In this document: one piece after another, positions 17,637-27,523 of the stretch | How the letters are laid out: each line of letters starts with the position of its first letter | How positions within the stretch are numbered: the stretch's first letter is position 1 | Assembly: GCF_045291545.1 (NCBI RefSeq) | Contig: NZ_CP149514.1 | Span: 558,001 to 622,000 of the forward strand | Reading direction: 5' to 3' | Source of the DNA: Gallaecimonas sp045291545 | GTDB lineage: Bacteria; Pseudomonadota; Gammaproteobacteria; Enterobacterales; Gallaecimonadaceae | DNA length: 64,000 nucleotides | Made by a program: the position numbers and the translations under genes | The notes under the pieces: generated by a model | Databases searched by the model: none | Told to the model about the DNA's origin: nothing | What the model saw: only the letters and a program-made list of their open reading frames with translations

Positions 17637-18947
17637 TTACTGTTCGGTTTTATTGCGCCGCGGCGCCCCTTTGTTTTTACTGTCACGGTGGCGCACTTTC
17701 TTACGCTCCGTATTACTGGCTGTCGCCTTGCGGGCGCTGGCCTTTTTGGCTGCCGTTTTTTTGTTGTCTTTTTTCTTTTTCTTCTTTTTCACCGGCTCTT
17801 TGAACTTGGATTTTGGTCGCAGTTCGTCAACCACACGATGCTTGATGGGTTCACCCTGGTAACGCTCAATACGGCGCAGCAGCGGCAGATCATGAGCTTC
17901 CACCAGGCTGATGGCGGTGCCTTTGGCACCGGCCCTGCCGGTACGGCCAATGCGGTGAATGTAGATGTCGGCAGTACGTGGCAAATCGATATTGATGACG
18001 TGACTGATGTCGTCAATGTGCAGGCCGCGGGCGGCAACATCGGTGGCCAGCAATACCGGCACTTCGCCGGAGGTAAAGCGGGCAACTGCATTGTTGCGCC
18101 GGTCCTGCGGCATTTCTCCCTGCAACCAGACGCAATTGATTTTTTCCGAGGCTAACCGGTCTCGCAGCTCTGCCAGCTTTTCGCGGGTGCGAACAAACAG
18201 CAGCGCTTTTTGGGTGTCGGCGTGACGCAGGTGCGCCAGTAGCAGCTGGAATTTGTGCTCGCGGTCGTCACAAAAATACACCCACTGATGGATTTTCTTG
18301 CGCTCGCGCCGTGACGGATCGGCCGATAGCGAGACCGGATCGGTCAGGGCCCGCTCGGCAAACTGACTGAGGTTGTTGCCTTCGAGGGTGGCGGAAAACA
18401 GCAAGGTCTGGCGGCGTTGCTGGCACTTATCGAGGATCAGCTCCATGGCCTGCTGAAAGCCCATTTCCAGCATCCGGTCGGCTTCATCGAGGATCAGCAT
18501 TTCCACGGCGATACAGTCGAACAGGTCTTTTTCGATGTACTCCACCAGGCGGCCTGGCGTGGCCACCAGCAAATCCACTTCGCCGGCCAGTGCCTTACCG
18601 TGCACCTGATACTGCACGCCGCCGGTAACTGAGCCTATGCCGATATTGGTATGGGCCGCCAGGGCTTTGGCATCCCGTTCAACCTGCAATGCCAGCTCCC
18701 GGGTCGGCGTCAGGATCAAGACCCGCGGCGGCGCGCCTTTTTGTTTGGGGTAATCCAGCAGGTGCTGCAATGCCGGCAGCAAAAACGCTGCGGTCTTGCC
18801 GGTGCCGGTCGGGCTCATGGCCAGTACATCGTGGCCGTCCATGGCGGCCGGAATGGCCTGGCTCTGAATGGCTGTGGGGCGGGTAAAACCCAGATCGGTA
18901 ACGGCCCGGACCAGGGCCGGGTCCAGTTCCAGTTTGCTAAACGCCAT
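17637..18947 (-). CDS. srmB: DEAD-box RNA helicase SrmB
   Basis: ATP-dependent RNA helicase that helps assemble the 50S ribosomal subunit. Motifs in order: Q-motif F-T-R-P-T-A-I-Q, Walker A SPTGTGKT (residues 45-52), PTRELA, DEAD (in LILDEADRMLEMGF), SAT and HRIGRTGRAG. The last ~60 residues are very lysine-rich, an RNA-binding tail. ATG 18947 (MAFSKLELDP) has AGGAAGGA upstream; the longer frame adds 38 unsupported codons. 436 residues against 444 in E. coli. It is divergent from trmN6, the same arrangement as in E. coli. Confidence 0.93.
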   Translation of the reverse strand: MAFSKLELDPALVRAVTDLGFTRPTAIQSQAIPAAMDGHDVLAMSPTGTGKTAAFLLPALQHLLDYPKQKGAPPRVLILTPTRELALQVERDAKALAAHTNIGIGSVTGGVQYQVHGKALAGEVDLLVATPGRLVEYIEKDLFDCIAVEMLILDEADRMLEMGFQQAMELILDKCQQRRQTLLFSATLEGNNLSQFAERALTDPVSLSADPSRRERKKIHQWVYFCDDREHKFQLLLAHLRHADTQKALLFVRTREKLAELRDRLASEKINCVWLQGEMPQDRRNNAVARFTSGEVPVLLATDVAARGLHIDDISHVINIDLPRTADIYIHRIGRTGRAGAKGTAISLVEAHDLPLLRRIERYQGEPIKHRVVDELRPKSKFKEPVKKKKKKKDNKKTAAKKASARKATASNTERKKVRHRDSKNKGAPRRNKTEQ

Positions 18948-19013
18948 GGCGCTGTCCTTCCTACAAGGGGGCGGTGATTTTAGGCAAAGGTGGCCTGCGG
19001 TACAATCGCGACC

Positions 19014-19709
19014 ATGAGCCAGGGGTTTCAGTTCAAGCAGTTTTTCGTCAGTCATCAGCATTGTGCCATGAAAGTGGGCACCGATGGGGTGTTGCTTGGC
19101 TTGTGGGCAGCATTACCGGTGGCCGGCACGGTGCTGGATCTGGGTACCGGCTCAGGGCTGATAGCGCTAATGCTGGCACAACGGAGCCGTGACCTGACCA
19201 TCACCGGCTTGGAGCTGGATATGGCCGCGAGCGTGCAGGCTAAAGACAATGCTCAAAACAGCCCGTTTGCAAAGCGCTTAAAGATGGTTCAAGGCGATAT
19301 GCGCCAGTGGCAGGCCCCGGCCACGCTGGTGGTGTCTAACCCGCCGTATTTTGACCCGGGTGTCCGTAGCGCCGATCCGCGCCGGGATCTGGCCCGTTAC
19401 GGTGGGCACTTACCCGCCGAAGTCCTGGCCGCGGAGCTGGCCAGGCTCAGTGAACACAGCGCGGCACTGGTACTGCCCTGGCAAAGCTGGCGCCGTTATC
19501 ACCAGGCTATGGTTGCCGCCGGTTTTCACCTGGCACGTTGTTGTGCGGTATATGGCCATCGCCGCAGCCACCAGCCCACCCGAGCGTTACTGCAATGGCA
19601 AAAAACACCGCTCAAAGCGCACTACAGTGCCTTGTGGTTAAAGGGCCATGACGGCCAGTGGAGCCGGCGGTTTCGCCGGCTTGGCAAGGATTTTTACCTG
19701 GCCTTTTAA
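19014..19709 (+). CDS. trmN6: tRNA1(Val) (adenine37-N6)-methyltransferase
   Basis: S-adenosylmethionine-dependent enzyme that makes m6A37 in tRNA-Val1 (E. coli YfiC). The AdoMet motif is VLDLGTGSGLIALMLAQ, and the amino-methyltransferase catalytic motif is NPPYF. ATG 19014 gives the family N-terminus MSQGFQFKQFFV. 231 residues. It converges on fldB with a 4-bp overlap of the two ends and no visible terminator. Confidence 0.93.
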   Translation: MSQGFQFKQFFVSHQHCAMKVGTDGVLLGLWAALPVAGTVLDLGTGSGLIALMLAQRSRDLTITGLELDMAASVQAKDNAQNSPFAKRLKMVQGDMRQWQAPATLVVSNPPYFDPGVRSADPRRDLARYGGHLPAEVLAAELARLSEHSAALVLPWQSWRRYHQAMVAAGFHLARCCAVYGHRRSHQPTRALLQWQKTPLKAHYSALWLKGHDGQWSRRFRRLGKDFYLAF

Positions 19710-20224
19710 AGGCCGCTGGCAAACTCTTCGAGAATTTGCACACACCAGCGCTGCACGCGGGCGTCGGTGTCTTTCCACTGGTTGTCATCGTCCAGTGCCA
19801 GGCCAACAAAATGGGTGCCGTCTGCGTTCAGGGCCTTGGAGGCGTCAAAGTCGTAGCCATCGCGGGGCCACTGGCCGATAAAACGCGGCTGTTGTGGCGC
19901 CAGCTTGTCTTTGAGCATGCCCATGGCGTCCAGAAACCATTCGCCATAGCCCAGCTGGTCACCCATGCCATAAAGGGCGATGGTTTTATCCGACAGTTCT
20001 AAGTCGTCCAGGGCGCCCCACTGATCTTCCCAGTCTTCCTGCAGCTGGCCAAAGTCCCAGGTGGGAATGCCGAGGATCAGCAGATCGTAATCAGCCATCA
20101 GCGCCACTGGCACATTTTTGAGGTTATTCAGTTCCACCAGCTCAGCGCCGATGACGTCGCGGATCTTTTCTGCGACTATTTCGGTGTGACAGTTAGTAGA
20201 GCCGTAAAACAGGCCGATACGCAT
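19706..20224 (-). CDS. fldB: Flavodoxin FldB
   Basis: FMN-binding electron carrier. The N-terminal phosphate loop is GLFYGSTNCHTE, in which the second T of the usual T-x-T-x-x-T is replaced by N-C, as in FldB. FMN-flanking loops are IPTWDFGQLQEDW and YGMGDQLGYGEWF. 172 residues, the normal size for FldB. Its ATG (20224-20222 on the minus strand) shares two bases with the proposed ATG of xerD on the plus strand. Confidence 0.94.
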   Translation of the reverse strand: MRIGLFYGSTNCHTEIVAEKIRDVIGAELVELNNLKNVPVALMADYDLLILGIPTWDFGQLQEDWEDQWGALDDLELSDKTIALYGMGDQLGYGEWFLDAMGMLKDKLAPQQPRFIGQWPRDGYDFDASKALNADGTHFVGLALDDDNQWKDTDARVQRWCVQILEEFASGL

Positions 20225-21149
20225 GACTAAATCCGGCAAACAACATGGAAGAGGCGGCAGCATAGCAAAATCCACTGCTCCCTATCAGCCCTTTCTCGAC
20301 CACCTGCTGCTGGTAGAAAGGCTGTCGGCCCGTACGGTTGAAGCTTATGGCCGTGATCTCAAGGCCTTGTGGCAGTGGGCGCAGCCACGGGGTAAAACGC
20401 TGGCGGCACTGAGCACCGACGACTTGCGTGATTACCTGGACTGGCGGGCCGATCAGGCCTTCAAGGCGTCCAGCACGGCCCGGTTAATGACGGCGGCCAA
20501 GCGCTACTACGGCTATTTGCTGGAGTCCGGCCAGGGCCAGCAGGACCCTACCACGGTGCTGTTGCGGCCGACCTTGACCCGGCCACTGCCAAAAACCCTC
20601 AGTGAAAGCGATGTGGAGCAATTACTGGCAACGCCGCGCACTGACGAGCCGCTGGGGCTGCGAGACAAAGCCATGCTTGAACTGCTCTATGCAGCGGGGC
20701 TGCGTATCAGTGAACTGATCGGCCTTGAACGTGACAGTGTTAATTTGCGTCAGGGGCTGGTTCGGGTACTGGGTAAAGGTGACAAGGAGCGTATTGTGCC
20801 TATGGGTGAAGAGGCTTTGCACTGGCTGGCCCAGTACCTGCGCCATGGCCGGCCGGCGCTGATCAGCGATGGCGATATTTTATTCCCGTCCAGACGGGGG
20901 CAAATGATGACCCGCCAGACCTTCTGGCACCGTATCAAGCGTTATGCGCTGGAGGCCGGGCTCAACAGTGACCTGTCGCCCCACACCTTGCGCCATGCCT
21001 TTGCCACGCACCTGGTCAATCATGGTGCCGATCTGCGGGTGGTGCAGTTACTGCTGGGCCATGCTGATTTATCCACCACCCAGATATATACCCACGTCGC
21101 CCGGGAGCGGCTCAAGCAGTTTCATGGCACCTATCACCCGCGCGGCTGA
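20223..21149 (+). CDS. xerD: Tyrosine recombinase XerD
   Basis: Resolves chromosome dimers at dif together with XerC and FtsK. The catalytic residues are all visible: R in LRISEL, K in L-G-K-G-D-K-E-R, H-x-x-R in PHTLRHAFATHL, H in LLGHADLSTTQ and Y in Q-I-Y-T-H-V. The N-terminal SAM-like core-binding domain begins near residue 20. ATG 20223 gives 308 residues, about 10 more than E. coli. Its start overlaps the fldB start, so the true N-terminus is uncertain; no in-frame ATG lies before the conserved part. Confidence 0.95.
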   Translation: MTKSGKQHGRGGSIAKSTAPYQPFLDHLLLVERLSARTVEAYGRDLKALWQWAQPRGKTLAALSTDDLRDYLDWRADQAFKASSTARLMTAAKRYYGYLLESGQGQQDPTTVLLRPTLTRPLPKTLSESDVEQLLATPRTDEPLGLRDKAMLELLYAAGLRISELIGLERDSVNLRQGLVRVLGKGDKERIVPMGEEALHWLAQYLRHGRPALISDGDILFPSRRGQMMTRQTFWHRIKRYALEAGLNSDLSPHTLRHAFATHLVNHGADLRVVQLLLGHADLSTTQIYTHVARERLKQFHGTYHPRG

Positions 21150-21212
21150 GCGCTGGATCGCTAGCGCCCCAGCGCATAGACTGGCGCCATTAATCATGAT
21201 TGCCAAGCCGCT

Positions 21213-22925
21213 ATGCCAACCATAACCCGCCGCCCGTACCCTGCAACGTTACCTGACTGGCCATTGCCGGCATTGCTGACGCGTCTTTACGTCAGCCGTG
21301 GCGTAGCCAGCCCGGCTGAGCTGGAAAAAAGTGCCCGGGCTTTGGCGCCCTATACAGCCCTGCAGGGCATTGACGAGGCGGTGCGGCTGCTGGCCGAGGC
21401 CATTGCAGCGAACCGGCGGATAGTCATTGTGGGTGACTTTGACGCCGATGGCGCTACCAGCTCGGCGCTGTGCCTGCTGGCGTTGCGCCAGCTTGGTGCC
21501 CGGCAGGTGGACTTTCTGGTACCCAATCGTTTTGAGTACGGTTATGGGCTGTCGCCGGAGATAGTCGATGTGGCCATTGCTCGCGGCGCCGAGCTACTGA
21601 TCACTGTCGATAACGGCATTTCCAGCCACAGCGGTGTGGCCGCCGCAAAAGCGGCGGGATTACAGGTGCTGATCACTGACCATCACCTGCCAGGCGACAC
21701 CCTGCCGGCGGCCGATGCCATTGTGAACCCGAACCTGCAAAGCTGCCGGTTTCCTTCCAAGGCTCTGGCCGGGGTCGGGGTGGCTTTCTATTTGATGCTG
21801 GCACTGCGAGCGCACCTGCGTGAACAGGGGACTTTTGCTACTGGCCAGGAACCTAATCTGGCGCAACTGCTGGATATCGTTGCCTTGGGTACCGTTGCCG
21901 ATGTGGTGCCGCTGGACGCCAACAACCGTATTTTGGTGCATCAGGGCCTGAACCGTATCCGCGCCGGCCAGTGCCGGCCCGGTATTCTGGCGCTGTGTGA
22001 AGTGGCGGGCCGTGAACCGGGGCAACTGGCGGCCAGCGATCTGGGTTTTTTCCTCGGGCCACGTTTGAATGCCGCCGGCCGTCTTGATGACATGGCATTG
22101 GGCGTCAGCTTGCTGGTTACCGACGATCAGCACCAGGCGCGGCTGATGGCTGCCGAGCTCGATAGCCTCAACCGTGAGCGCCGGGAAATTGAATCGTCAA
22201 TGCAACAAGAAGCGCTGGCCGAGCTCGACAAGCTGACACTGGATGCCGTACCGGCAGGCATAGCCCTGTACCGTGAAGACTGGCATCAGGGCGTTATCGG
22301 CATTTTGGCCTCACGCATCAAAGAACGCTTTCACCGGCCAGTAGTGGCCTTTGCTCCTGCTTCCGACACCGAACTTAAAGGCTCTGGTCGTTCCATTCCC
22401 GGCTTGCACCTGCGTGATTTGCTTGATGAACTGGATACCCGGGAACCGGGACTTATCCTCAAGTTCGGCGGCCATGCCATGGCTGCCGGGCTGTCCATTG
22501 GCCATGATCAGTTTGCCCGTTTTAATGCTGCCTTTAGTGCTCTGGCTGAAGAAAAGCTCGACGCCCACATGCTGACCGGGGAAATACTGTCTGATGGTGA
22601 ACTGTTACCGACCGAGTTCACCCTTGCAACCGCACAATTATTGCGTGAGGGCGGCCCCTGGGGGCAGGCTTTTCCCGAACCGGTGTTTGACGGCCATTTC
22701 AAGGTGGTGAGCCAGCGTATCGTTGGGCAAAAACACCTGAAGCTGGTGCTTAGCCCCAGTGCCGGCGGCGAGCCGCTGCTGGACGCCATTGCCTTTAACT
22801 GTGATCTCGATACCTGGCCAAACCCTGCCATTAACTGGGTTCGGGCCGCCTACAAGCTGGACATTAATCACTACCGTGGCCGCCAATCGGTGCAACTGTT
22901 GCTGGACTACCTTGAACCGGCCTAG
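21213..22925 (+). CDS. recJ: Single-stranded-DNA exonuclease RecJ
   Basis: 5'-3' ssDNA exonuclease for the RecF pathway and mismatch repair. It is a DHH phosphoesterase: the metal motifs are GDFDADGATSSA and TDHHLPG. The DHHA1 half carries the glycine-rich L-K-F-G-G-H-A-M-A-A-G. 570 residues (E. coli 577). In E. coli dsbC lies between xerD and recJ; here the gap is only 63 bp, so dsbC is absent from this locus. Confidence 0.96.
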   Translation: MPTITRRPYPATLPDWPLPALLTRLYVSRGVASPAELEKSARALAPYTALQGIDEAVRLLAEAIAANRRIVIVGDFDADGATSSALCLLALRQLGARQVDFLVPNRFEYGYGLSPEIVDVAIARGAELLITVDNGISSHSGVAAAKAAGLQVLITDHHLPGDTLPAADAIVNPNLQSCRFPSKALAGVGVAFYLMLALRAHLREQGTFATGQEPNLAQLLDIVALGTVADVVPLDANNRILVHQGLNRIRAGQCRPGILALCEVAGREPGQLAASDLGFFLGPRLNAAGRLDDMALGVSLLVTDDQHQARLMAAELDSLNRERREIESSMQQEALAELDKLTLDAVPAGIALYREDWHQGVIGILASRIKERFHRPVVAFAPASDTELKGSGRSIPGLHLRDLLDELDTREPGLILKFGGHAMAAGLSIGHDQFARFNAAFSALAEEKLDAHMLTGEILSDGELLPTEFTLATAQLLREGGPWGQAFPEPVFDGHFKVVSQRIVGQKHLKLVLSPSAGGEPLLDAIAFNCDLDTWPNPAINWVRAAYKLDINHYRGRQSVQLLLDYLEPA

Positions 22926-22996
22926 GAACGCACCCCATAAATAGGCTAAAATTCTGCCTCTTTTACGCGGCTGACTTAACGAGAGCCTCATACACC

Positions 22997-24095
22997 ATGT
23001 TTGAAGTAAACCCGATTAAAACCCAAATACAGGACCTGTCTGAGCGGACAGCAGTTCTGAGGGGGTACCTTTGACTACGACGCCAAGAAAGAGCGCCTGG
23101 AAGAAGTCAACGGCGAACTAGAGCAACCCGACGTCTGGAACGAGCCGGAAAAGGCGCAGGCACTGGGCAAAGAACGCGCCAGCCTGGAAGCCATTGTCGG
23201 CACCATCGACAACCTTGAGCAGGGGCTTGAGGATGTACAAGGTTTGCTGGAACTGGCGCTGGAAGCCGAAGACGAAGACACCTTCAACGAAATTCAGCCG
23301 GAACTGGACGACCTGACCAACAAGCTGGAAACGCTGGAATTTCGCCGCATGTTCTCCGGCGAGATGGACCCGGCCAATGCCTATGTTGATATTCAGGCTG
23401 GCTCCGGTGGCACCGAGGCTCAGGACTGGGCCAACATGATGCTGCGCATGTACCTGCGCTGGTGTGATCAGCATGGCTTTAAAGCCGACATCGTTGAACT
23501 GTCCGAAGGGGATGTGGCCGGTATCAAGTCGGCCACTATCTATGTGCAGGGCGAGTACGCCTTTGGCTGGCTGCGTACCGAAATCGGTGTCCACCGGCTG
23601 GTACGAAAAAGCCCCTTTGACTCCGGTGGCCGCCGCCATACCTCGTTTTCGTCGGTGTTTGTATCGCCGGAAGTGGACGACAATGTCGAAATCGACATTA
23701 ACCCTGCTGACCTGCGAATTGACGTCTACCGCTCCTCCGGGGCTGGTGGTCAGCACGTCAACAAAACCGAATCGGCGGTGCGGATCACCCACTTGCCCAC
23801 CAATACCGTGGTGGCTTGCCAGCAAGGGCGTTCGCAACACCAGAACAAGGACTACGCCATGAAACAGCTGAAAGCCAAGCTGTATGAGCTGGAAATGCAA
23901 AAGCGCATGGCGGAGCAGCAAAAACTGGAAGAGTCCAAGTCTGATATTGGCTGGGGCAGTCAGATCCGCTCTTATGTGCTGGATGACTCGCGCATCAAGG
24001 ATCTGCGTACCAACGTGGAAACCCGCAACACTCAGGCAGTACTGGACGGCGACCTTGATCGCTTTATCGAAGCCAGCCTTAAGGCCGGCCTGTAA
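22997..24095 (+). CDS. prfB: Peptide chain release factor 2, with programmed +1 frameshift
   Basis: Releases finished proteins at UGA and UAA. The first 25 codons run from ATG 22997 to an in-frame TGA at 23072-23074. Reading continues in the +1 frame from 23073 to TAA 24095, giving 365 residues as in E. coli. The shift site has the standard parts: an internal SD-like AGGGGG (23060-23065), CTT and TGA-C. Later motifs are the codon-recognition tripeptide SPF (in RKSPFDSGG) and the catalytic GGQ (in AGGQHVNKTESAVR). Low RF2 would favour the shift, so the gene regulates itself. Confidence 0.97.
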
Positions 24096-24136
24096 ACCGG
24101 GGAGCATGCTCCCCTGACTGATATGGTTTGAAGCAG

Positions 24137-25645
24137 ATGACCGAACAAAACCCGAACCCGGAACAGGATCTCAACGAACAGCTCAAAGTACGCAAGGAAA
24201 AGCTCGACGCCCTGCGCGCCGAAGGCAAGGCTTTTCCCAACGGCTTTCGTAAAGACAGCCACGCCGCTGAGCTGCAAGCCCAATACGCAGACCTGAGCAA
24301 AGAAGCGCTGGCTGAGGCCGAGCCGGTTCGGGTAAAAGTGGCCGGCCGTATCATGACCCGCCGCATCATGGGCAAGGCGAGCTTCGCCACCATTCAGGAC
24401 GGCACCGGTAAAATCCAGATCTACGTGGCACGCGACAATCTGCCCGAGGGTTTTTACAACGAGCAGTTCAAAAAGTGGGATCTGGGCGACATCATCGGCG
24501 CCGAAGGTATTCTCTTTAAAACCAACACCGGCGAACTGTCGGTACAGGTTGACGCCATCGAACTGCTGACCAAGGCGCTGCGGCCGCTGCCGGATAAATT
24601 CCATGGCCTGTCTGACATGGAAACCCGCTACCGTCAGCGTTATCTGGATCTCATTGCCAATGAGTCGTCGCGCCAGACGTTTGTGGTGCGCTCGAAGATC
24701 GTCAATGCCATCCGCACTTTCATGACCCAGGCGGACTTTCTGGAAGTGGAAACACCGATGATGCACAGCATTCCCGGTGGTGCTGCGGCCAAGCCCTTTG
24801 TGACTCACCACAATGCTCTGGATATGGAACTGTTCTTGCGTATCGCGCCGGAGCTGTACCTGAAACGGCTGGTTGTGGGCGGCTTTGAAAAGGTCTTCGA
24901 GGTAAACCGCAACTTCCGTAATGAAGGTTTGTCGACCCGCCATAACCCGGAATTCACCATGATGGAATTCTACTGGGCTTATGCCGATTATCAGGATCTG
25001 ATGGACTTCACCGAAGCCATGCTGCGTTACGTGGCCGAATCGGTGCTCGGTACCACGGCCTTTACCAGCCAGGGTGTCGATTACGATTTTGCCAAACCGT
25101 TTGCGCGCCTGACCATGGTTGAGGCCATCATCAAGCACCGCCCGGATATCAGCGAAGCGGATCTGGCGGACTTTGACAAAGCCAAAGCTATTGCCGAATC
25201 GCTGGGTATGAAAGTCAGCAAAACTGACGGTCTGGGCAAGCTGCAAACCTACATCTTTGAAGAAGTCGCCGAAGCACAGCTGATCCAGCCAACCTTCATT
25301 ACCGCCTACCCGGCAGAAGTGAGCCCCTTGGCCCGCCGTAATGACGACAACCCGTTCATTACCGATCGCTTTGAGTTTTTTGTTGGCGGCCGGGAGCTGG
25401 CGAACGGCTTTTCGGAGCTTAACGATGCCGAAGATCAGGCTGAACGTTTCCGTGCCCAGGTTGAAGCCAAAGAAGCCGGTGATGATGAAGCCATGTTCTT
25501 TGATGCCGATTATGTTACCGCCCTGGAACACGGCATGCCGCCGACCGCCGGTGAAGGCATCGGCATCGACCGGCTGGTCATGCTGCTCACCGACAGCCCG
25601 TCGATTCGCGATGTGTTGCTCTTCCCCCACATGCGCCACAAGTAA
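24137..25645 (+). CDS. lysS: Lysyl-tRNA synthetase, class II
   Basis: Charges tRNA-Lys. The N-terminal OB-fold anticodon domain (about residues 60-165) includes A-G-R-I-M-T-R-R. The class II motifs are motif 2 (NRNFRNEGLSTRHNPEFT) and motif 3 (G-E-G-I-G-I-D-R-L-V-M-L-L). ATG 24137 is preferred; a TTG three codons upstream is also in frame. 502 residues (E. coli 505). It follows prfB by 41 bp, the common prfB-lysS pair, and ends at a strong terminator. Confidence 0.97.
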   Translation: MTEQNPNPEQDLNEQLKVRKEKLDALRAEGKAFPNGFRKDSHAAELQAQYADLSKEALAEAEPVRVKVAGRIMTRRIMGKASFATIQDGTGKIQIYVARDNLPEGFYNEQFKKWDLGDIIGAEGILFKTNTGELSVQVDAIELLTKALRPLPDKFHGLSDMETRYRQRYLDLIANESSRQTFVVRSKIVNAIRTFMTQADFLEVETPMMHSIPGGAAAKPFVTHHNALDMELFLRIAPELYLKRLVVGGFEKVFEVNRNFRNEGLSTRHNPEFTMMEFYWAYADYQDLMDFTEAMLRYVAESVLGTTAFTSQGVDYDFAKPFARLTMVEAIIKHRPDISEADLADFDKAKAIAESLGMKVSKTDGLGKLQTYIFEEVAEAQLIQPTFITAYPAEVSPLARRNDDNPFITDRFEFFVGGRELANGFSELNDAEDQAERFRAQVEAKEAGDDEAMFFDADYVTALEHGMPPTAGEGIGIDRLVMLLTDSPSIRDVLLFPHMRHK

Positions 25646-25651
25646 TACTGC

Positions 25652-25675
25652 AAAGGCCCGTCAGGGCCTTTTTTA
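25652..25675 (+). terminator. Terminator of lysS
   Basis: Stem AAAGGCCC (25652-25659) with GGGCCTTT (25664-25671), GTCA loop, and further T residues. Confidence 0.88.
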
Positions 25676-25769
25676 TTGTCCTAAAAACAACCAGCTACAC
25701 TGTATATTCAGTGCTTGCTTTCATACCAGAAAGCGAGCGCCATATGGAATGGAACAGAAGGATATGGCT

Positions 25770-27467
25770 ATGCAGTGGCTCAAGGACAAACCCATCGCCG
25801 TTAAAATCATGCTGCTGGTGGGAACCATACTCACCATCAGCCTGACACTATCGGCTTTCAGCATGCTGAAAATGGGCAAAATTGCTGACGATATCAAAGG
25901 CATTGCACACGAAACGATCCCACTGGTGCAACTCACCAGTCATATCACCATCCGGCAGATCCAAAGTACCAGCTTGCTGGAGCAGTCCTACCGGGCTTTG
26001 GATATTCCAGTGTCTGGCGAACAAAACGATGCCATGGCGGTGATGGCCCGCTACAAAAACATGCTGACTGATTTCGACCGCAATATCGGCCAGGTGCAAA
26101 AGCTGTTGCAAGAGGCGATTGCCCATAGCAGTAGCAAGGCGATTGAACAAACAGAGCGTAGCCTTTACCAGCAATTGCAAAGTATTACCGCCCACCACCA
26201 GCAGTTTGAAGAAAAGGCTTTTGCGCTGATCGACAAGCTTAAAAACGGCGCCAGCGGAACTGAACTTGCACCTCAGGCGGCAGCACTGGAAAAGCAGCAA
26301 CAGGCCGTCAATGCGGAACTGCTGGCTTTTATTGATAAGCTCAACAGCATTGGCGAATCGGTAGTTGCCAATGCCCAGGCCGATGAACAACATGCGTTGT
26401 GGCAGACCATTTTTCTTACCTCCCTGGCCTTGCTGGTGGGCATTGTGGTGAGTTTACTGATCAGCCGCCAGGTGGTGACGGTGGTTAGCCAGGCCAATGA
26501 GGTTGCCACCATGATGGCCGCCGGTGACTTTGGCATTACCGTGGAGGTCAACCGTAAAGATGAACTGGGGCGGTTACTCAAGTGCATGGACGACATGGCC
26601 GGCTCATTAAGTAATACGGTGTCGGCCATCATTAACCACGCCGAACAGTTATCCGGTTCAGCCAAGCATTTATCGGATATGGCTCGCAGTAACCGCGAGG
26701 CTGTTAACAGCCAGCAGAACAACACTGAACAGGCCTCCAGTGCCATTCATCAGTTGTCTGCCACCATTACCCAGGTGGCACATAATGCCCAGGATACCCT
26801 TAATAGCAGCCACCAGGCAGAAAGCAGTATTCGCAAGGGCACCAACAGCATGGACCGCACTCAGCAGCTGTCAGAACAGTTGGTGGCCAGTACCGATCGC
26901 TCCCGGGAGATGATTGATTTGCTGCGTGACAGCACCGATAAGATAAAAAGCTTTGTGACTATTGTCGGTGGTATTGCCGAACAGACCAATCTATTAGCGC
27001 TTAATGCGGCCATTGAAGCCGCCCGTGCCGGCGAGCAAGGCCGCGGCTTTGCCGTAGTGGCCGATGAAGTGCGGGCCTTGGCCTCGCGTAGCCAGCAAGC
27101 CACCAGTGAGATTCAGACGCTGATCAATACCCTGGCAGCCAATGCCAGCAGTGCTGTGGAAGCGATTTATCAAAGTAGTGAACAGATTGTCGAAACGTCC
27201 CGGCAGATAGGTGAAGCCAAGCAGGAGCTGCATCACGGTTATCAGGCGCTGAGTCAGCTCAATGATGCCAACACCCAGATGGCCGCAGCCAGTGAGCAGC
27301 AATCCACTACCGCAGAAGTGTTGAGCCAGAACGTGGCTGATATTCGCGATGCGGGTCTACAGGTATTGGCCAGCACCAGCGACACGGAAAAAGCCAGTGC
27401 GGTATTGGCAGAGCAGGCTGACGCCTTACGGCAGTTGATGGCGCAGTTTCGGGTCAGAACCGCTTAG
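25770..27467 (+). CDS. Methyl-accepting chemotaxis protein
   Basis: Transmembrane chemoreceptor of 565 residues. TM1 is at about 10-32, followed by an alpha-helical periplasmic sensor (about 33-205, resembling a four-helix bundle). TM2 lies at about 208-230, a HAMP linker follows, and then the signalling coiled coil with tip IAEQTNLLALNAAIEAARAG. ATG 25770 is chosen because GAAGGA is 7 bp upstream; ATG 25764 is too close to it, and the open frame running back into lysS is spurious. The ligand cannot be told from sequence. Confidence 0.9.
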   Translation: MQWLKDKPIAVKIMLLVGTILTISLTLSAFSMLKMGKIADDIKGIAHETIPLVQLTSHITIRQIQSTSLLEQSYRALDIPVSGEQNDAMAVMARYKNMLTDFDRNIGQVQKLLQEAIAHSSSKAIEQTERSLYQQLQSITAHHQQFEEKAFALIDKLKNGASGTELAPQAAALEKQQQAVNAELLAFIDKLNSIGESVVANAQADEQHALWQTIFLTSLALLVGIVVSLLISRQVVTVVSQANEVATMMAAGDFGITVEVNRKDELGRLLKCMDDMAGSLSNTVSAIINHAEQLSGSAKHLSDMARSNREAVNSQQNNTEQASSAIHQLSATITQVAHNAQDTLNSSHQAESSIRKGTNSMDRTQQLSEQLVASTDRSREMIDLLRDSTDKIKSFVTIVGGIAEQTNLLALNAAIEAARAGEQGRGFAVVADEVRALASRSQQATSEIQTLINTLAANASSAVEAIYQSSEQIVETSRQIGEAKQELHHGYQALSQLNDANTQMAAASEQQSTTAEVLSQNVADIRDAGLQVLASTSDTEKASAVLAEQADALRQLMAQFRVRTA

Positions 27468-27483
27468 TAACAAGGCAATAAAC

Positions 27484-27514
27484 CTATCCCCATGGCGAGC
27501 CGCCATGGGGATAG
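27484..27514. other. Perfect 14-bp hairpin between convergent genes
   Basis: CTATCCCCATGGCG (27484-27497) and CGCCATGGGGATAG (27501-27514) form a perfect stem with an AGC loop. It lies between the chemoreceptor stop and the 3' end of yjdM. Neither strand has a clear T run after it, so it may terminate weakly or protect 3' ends. Confidence 0.7.
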
Positions 27515-27523
27515 CGAGGGCTG

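Noticed and set aside
24032..25639. 535-codon minus-strand ORF opposite lysS
   Set aside because: A shadow frame caused by the codon bias of lysS; no ribosome site and no domain pattern.
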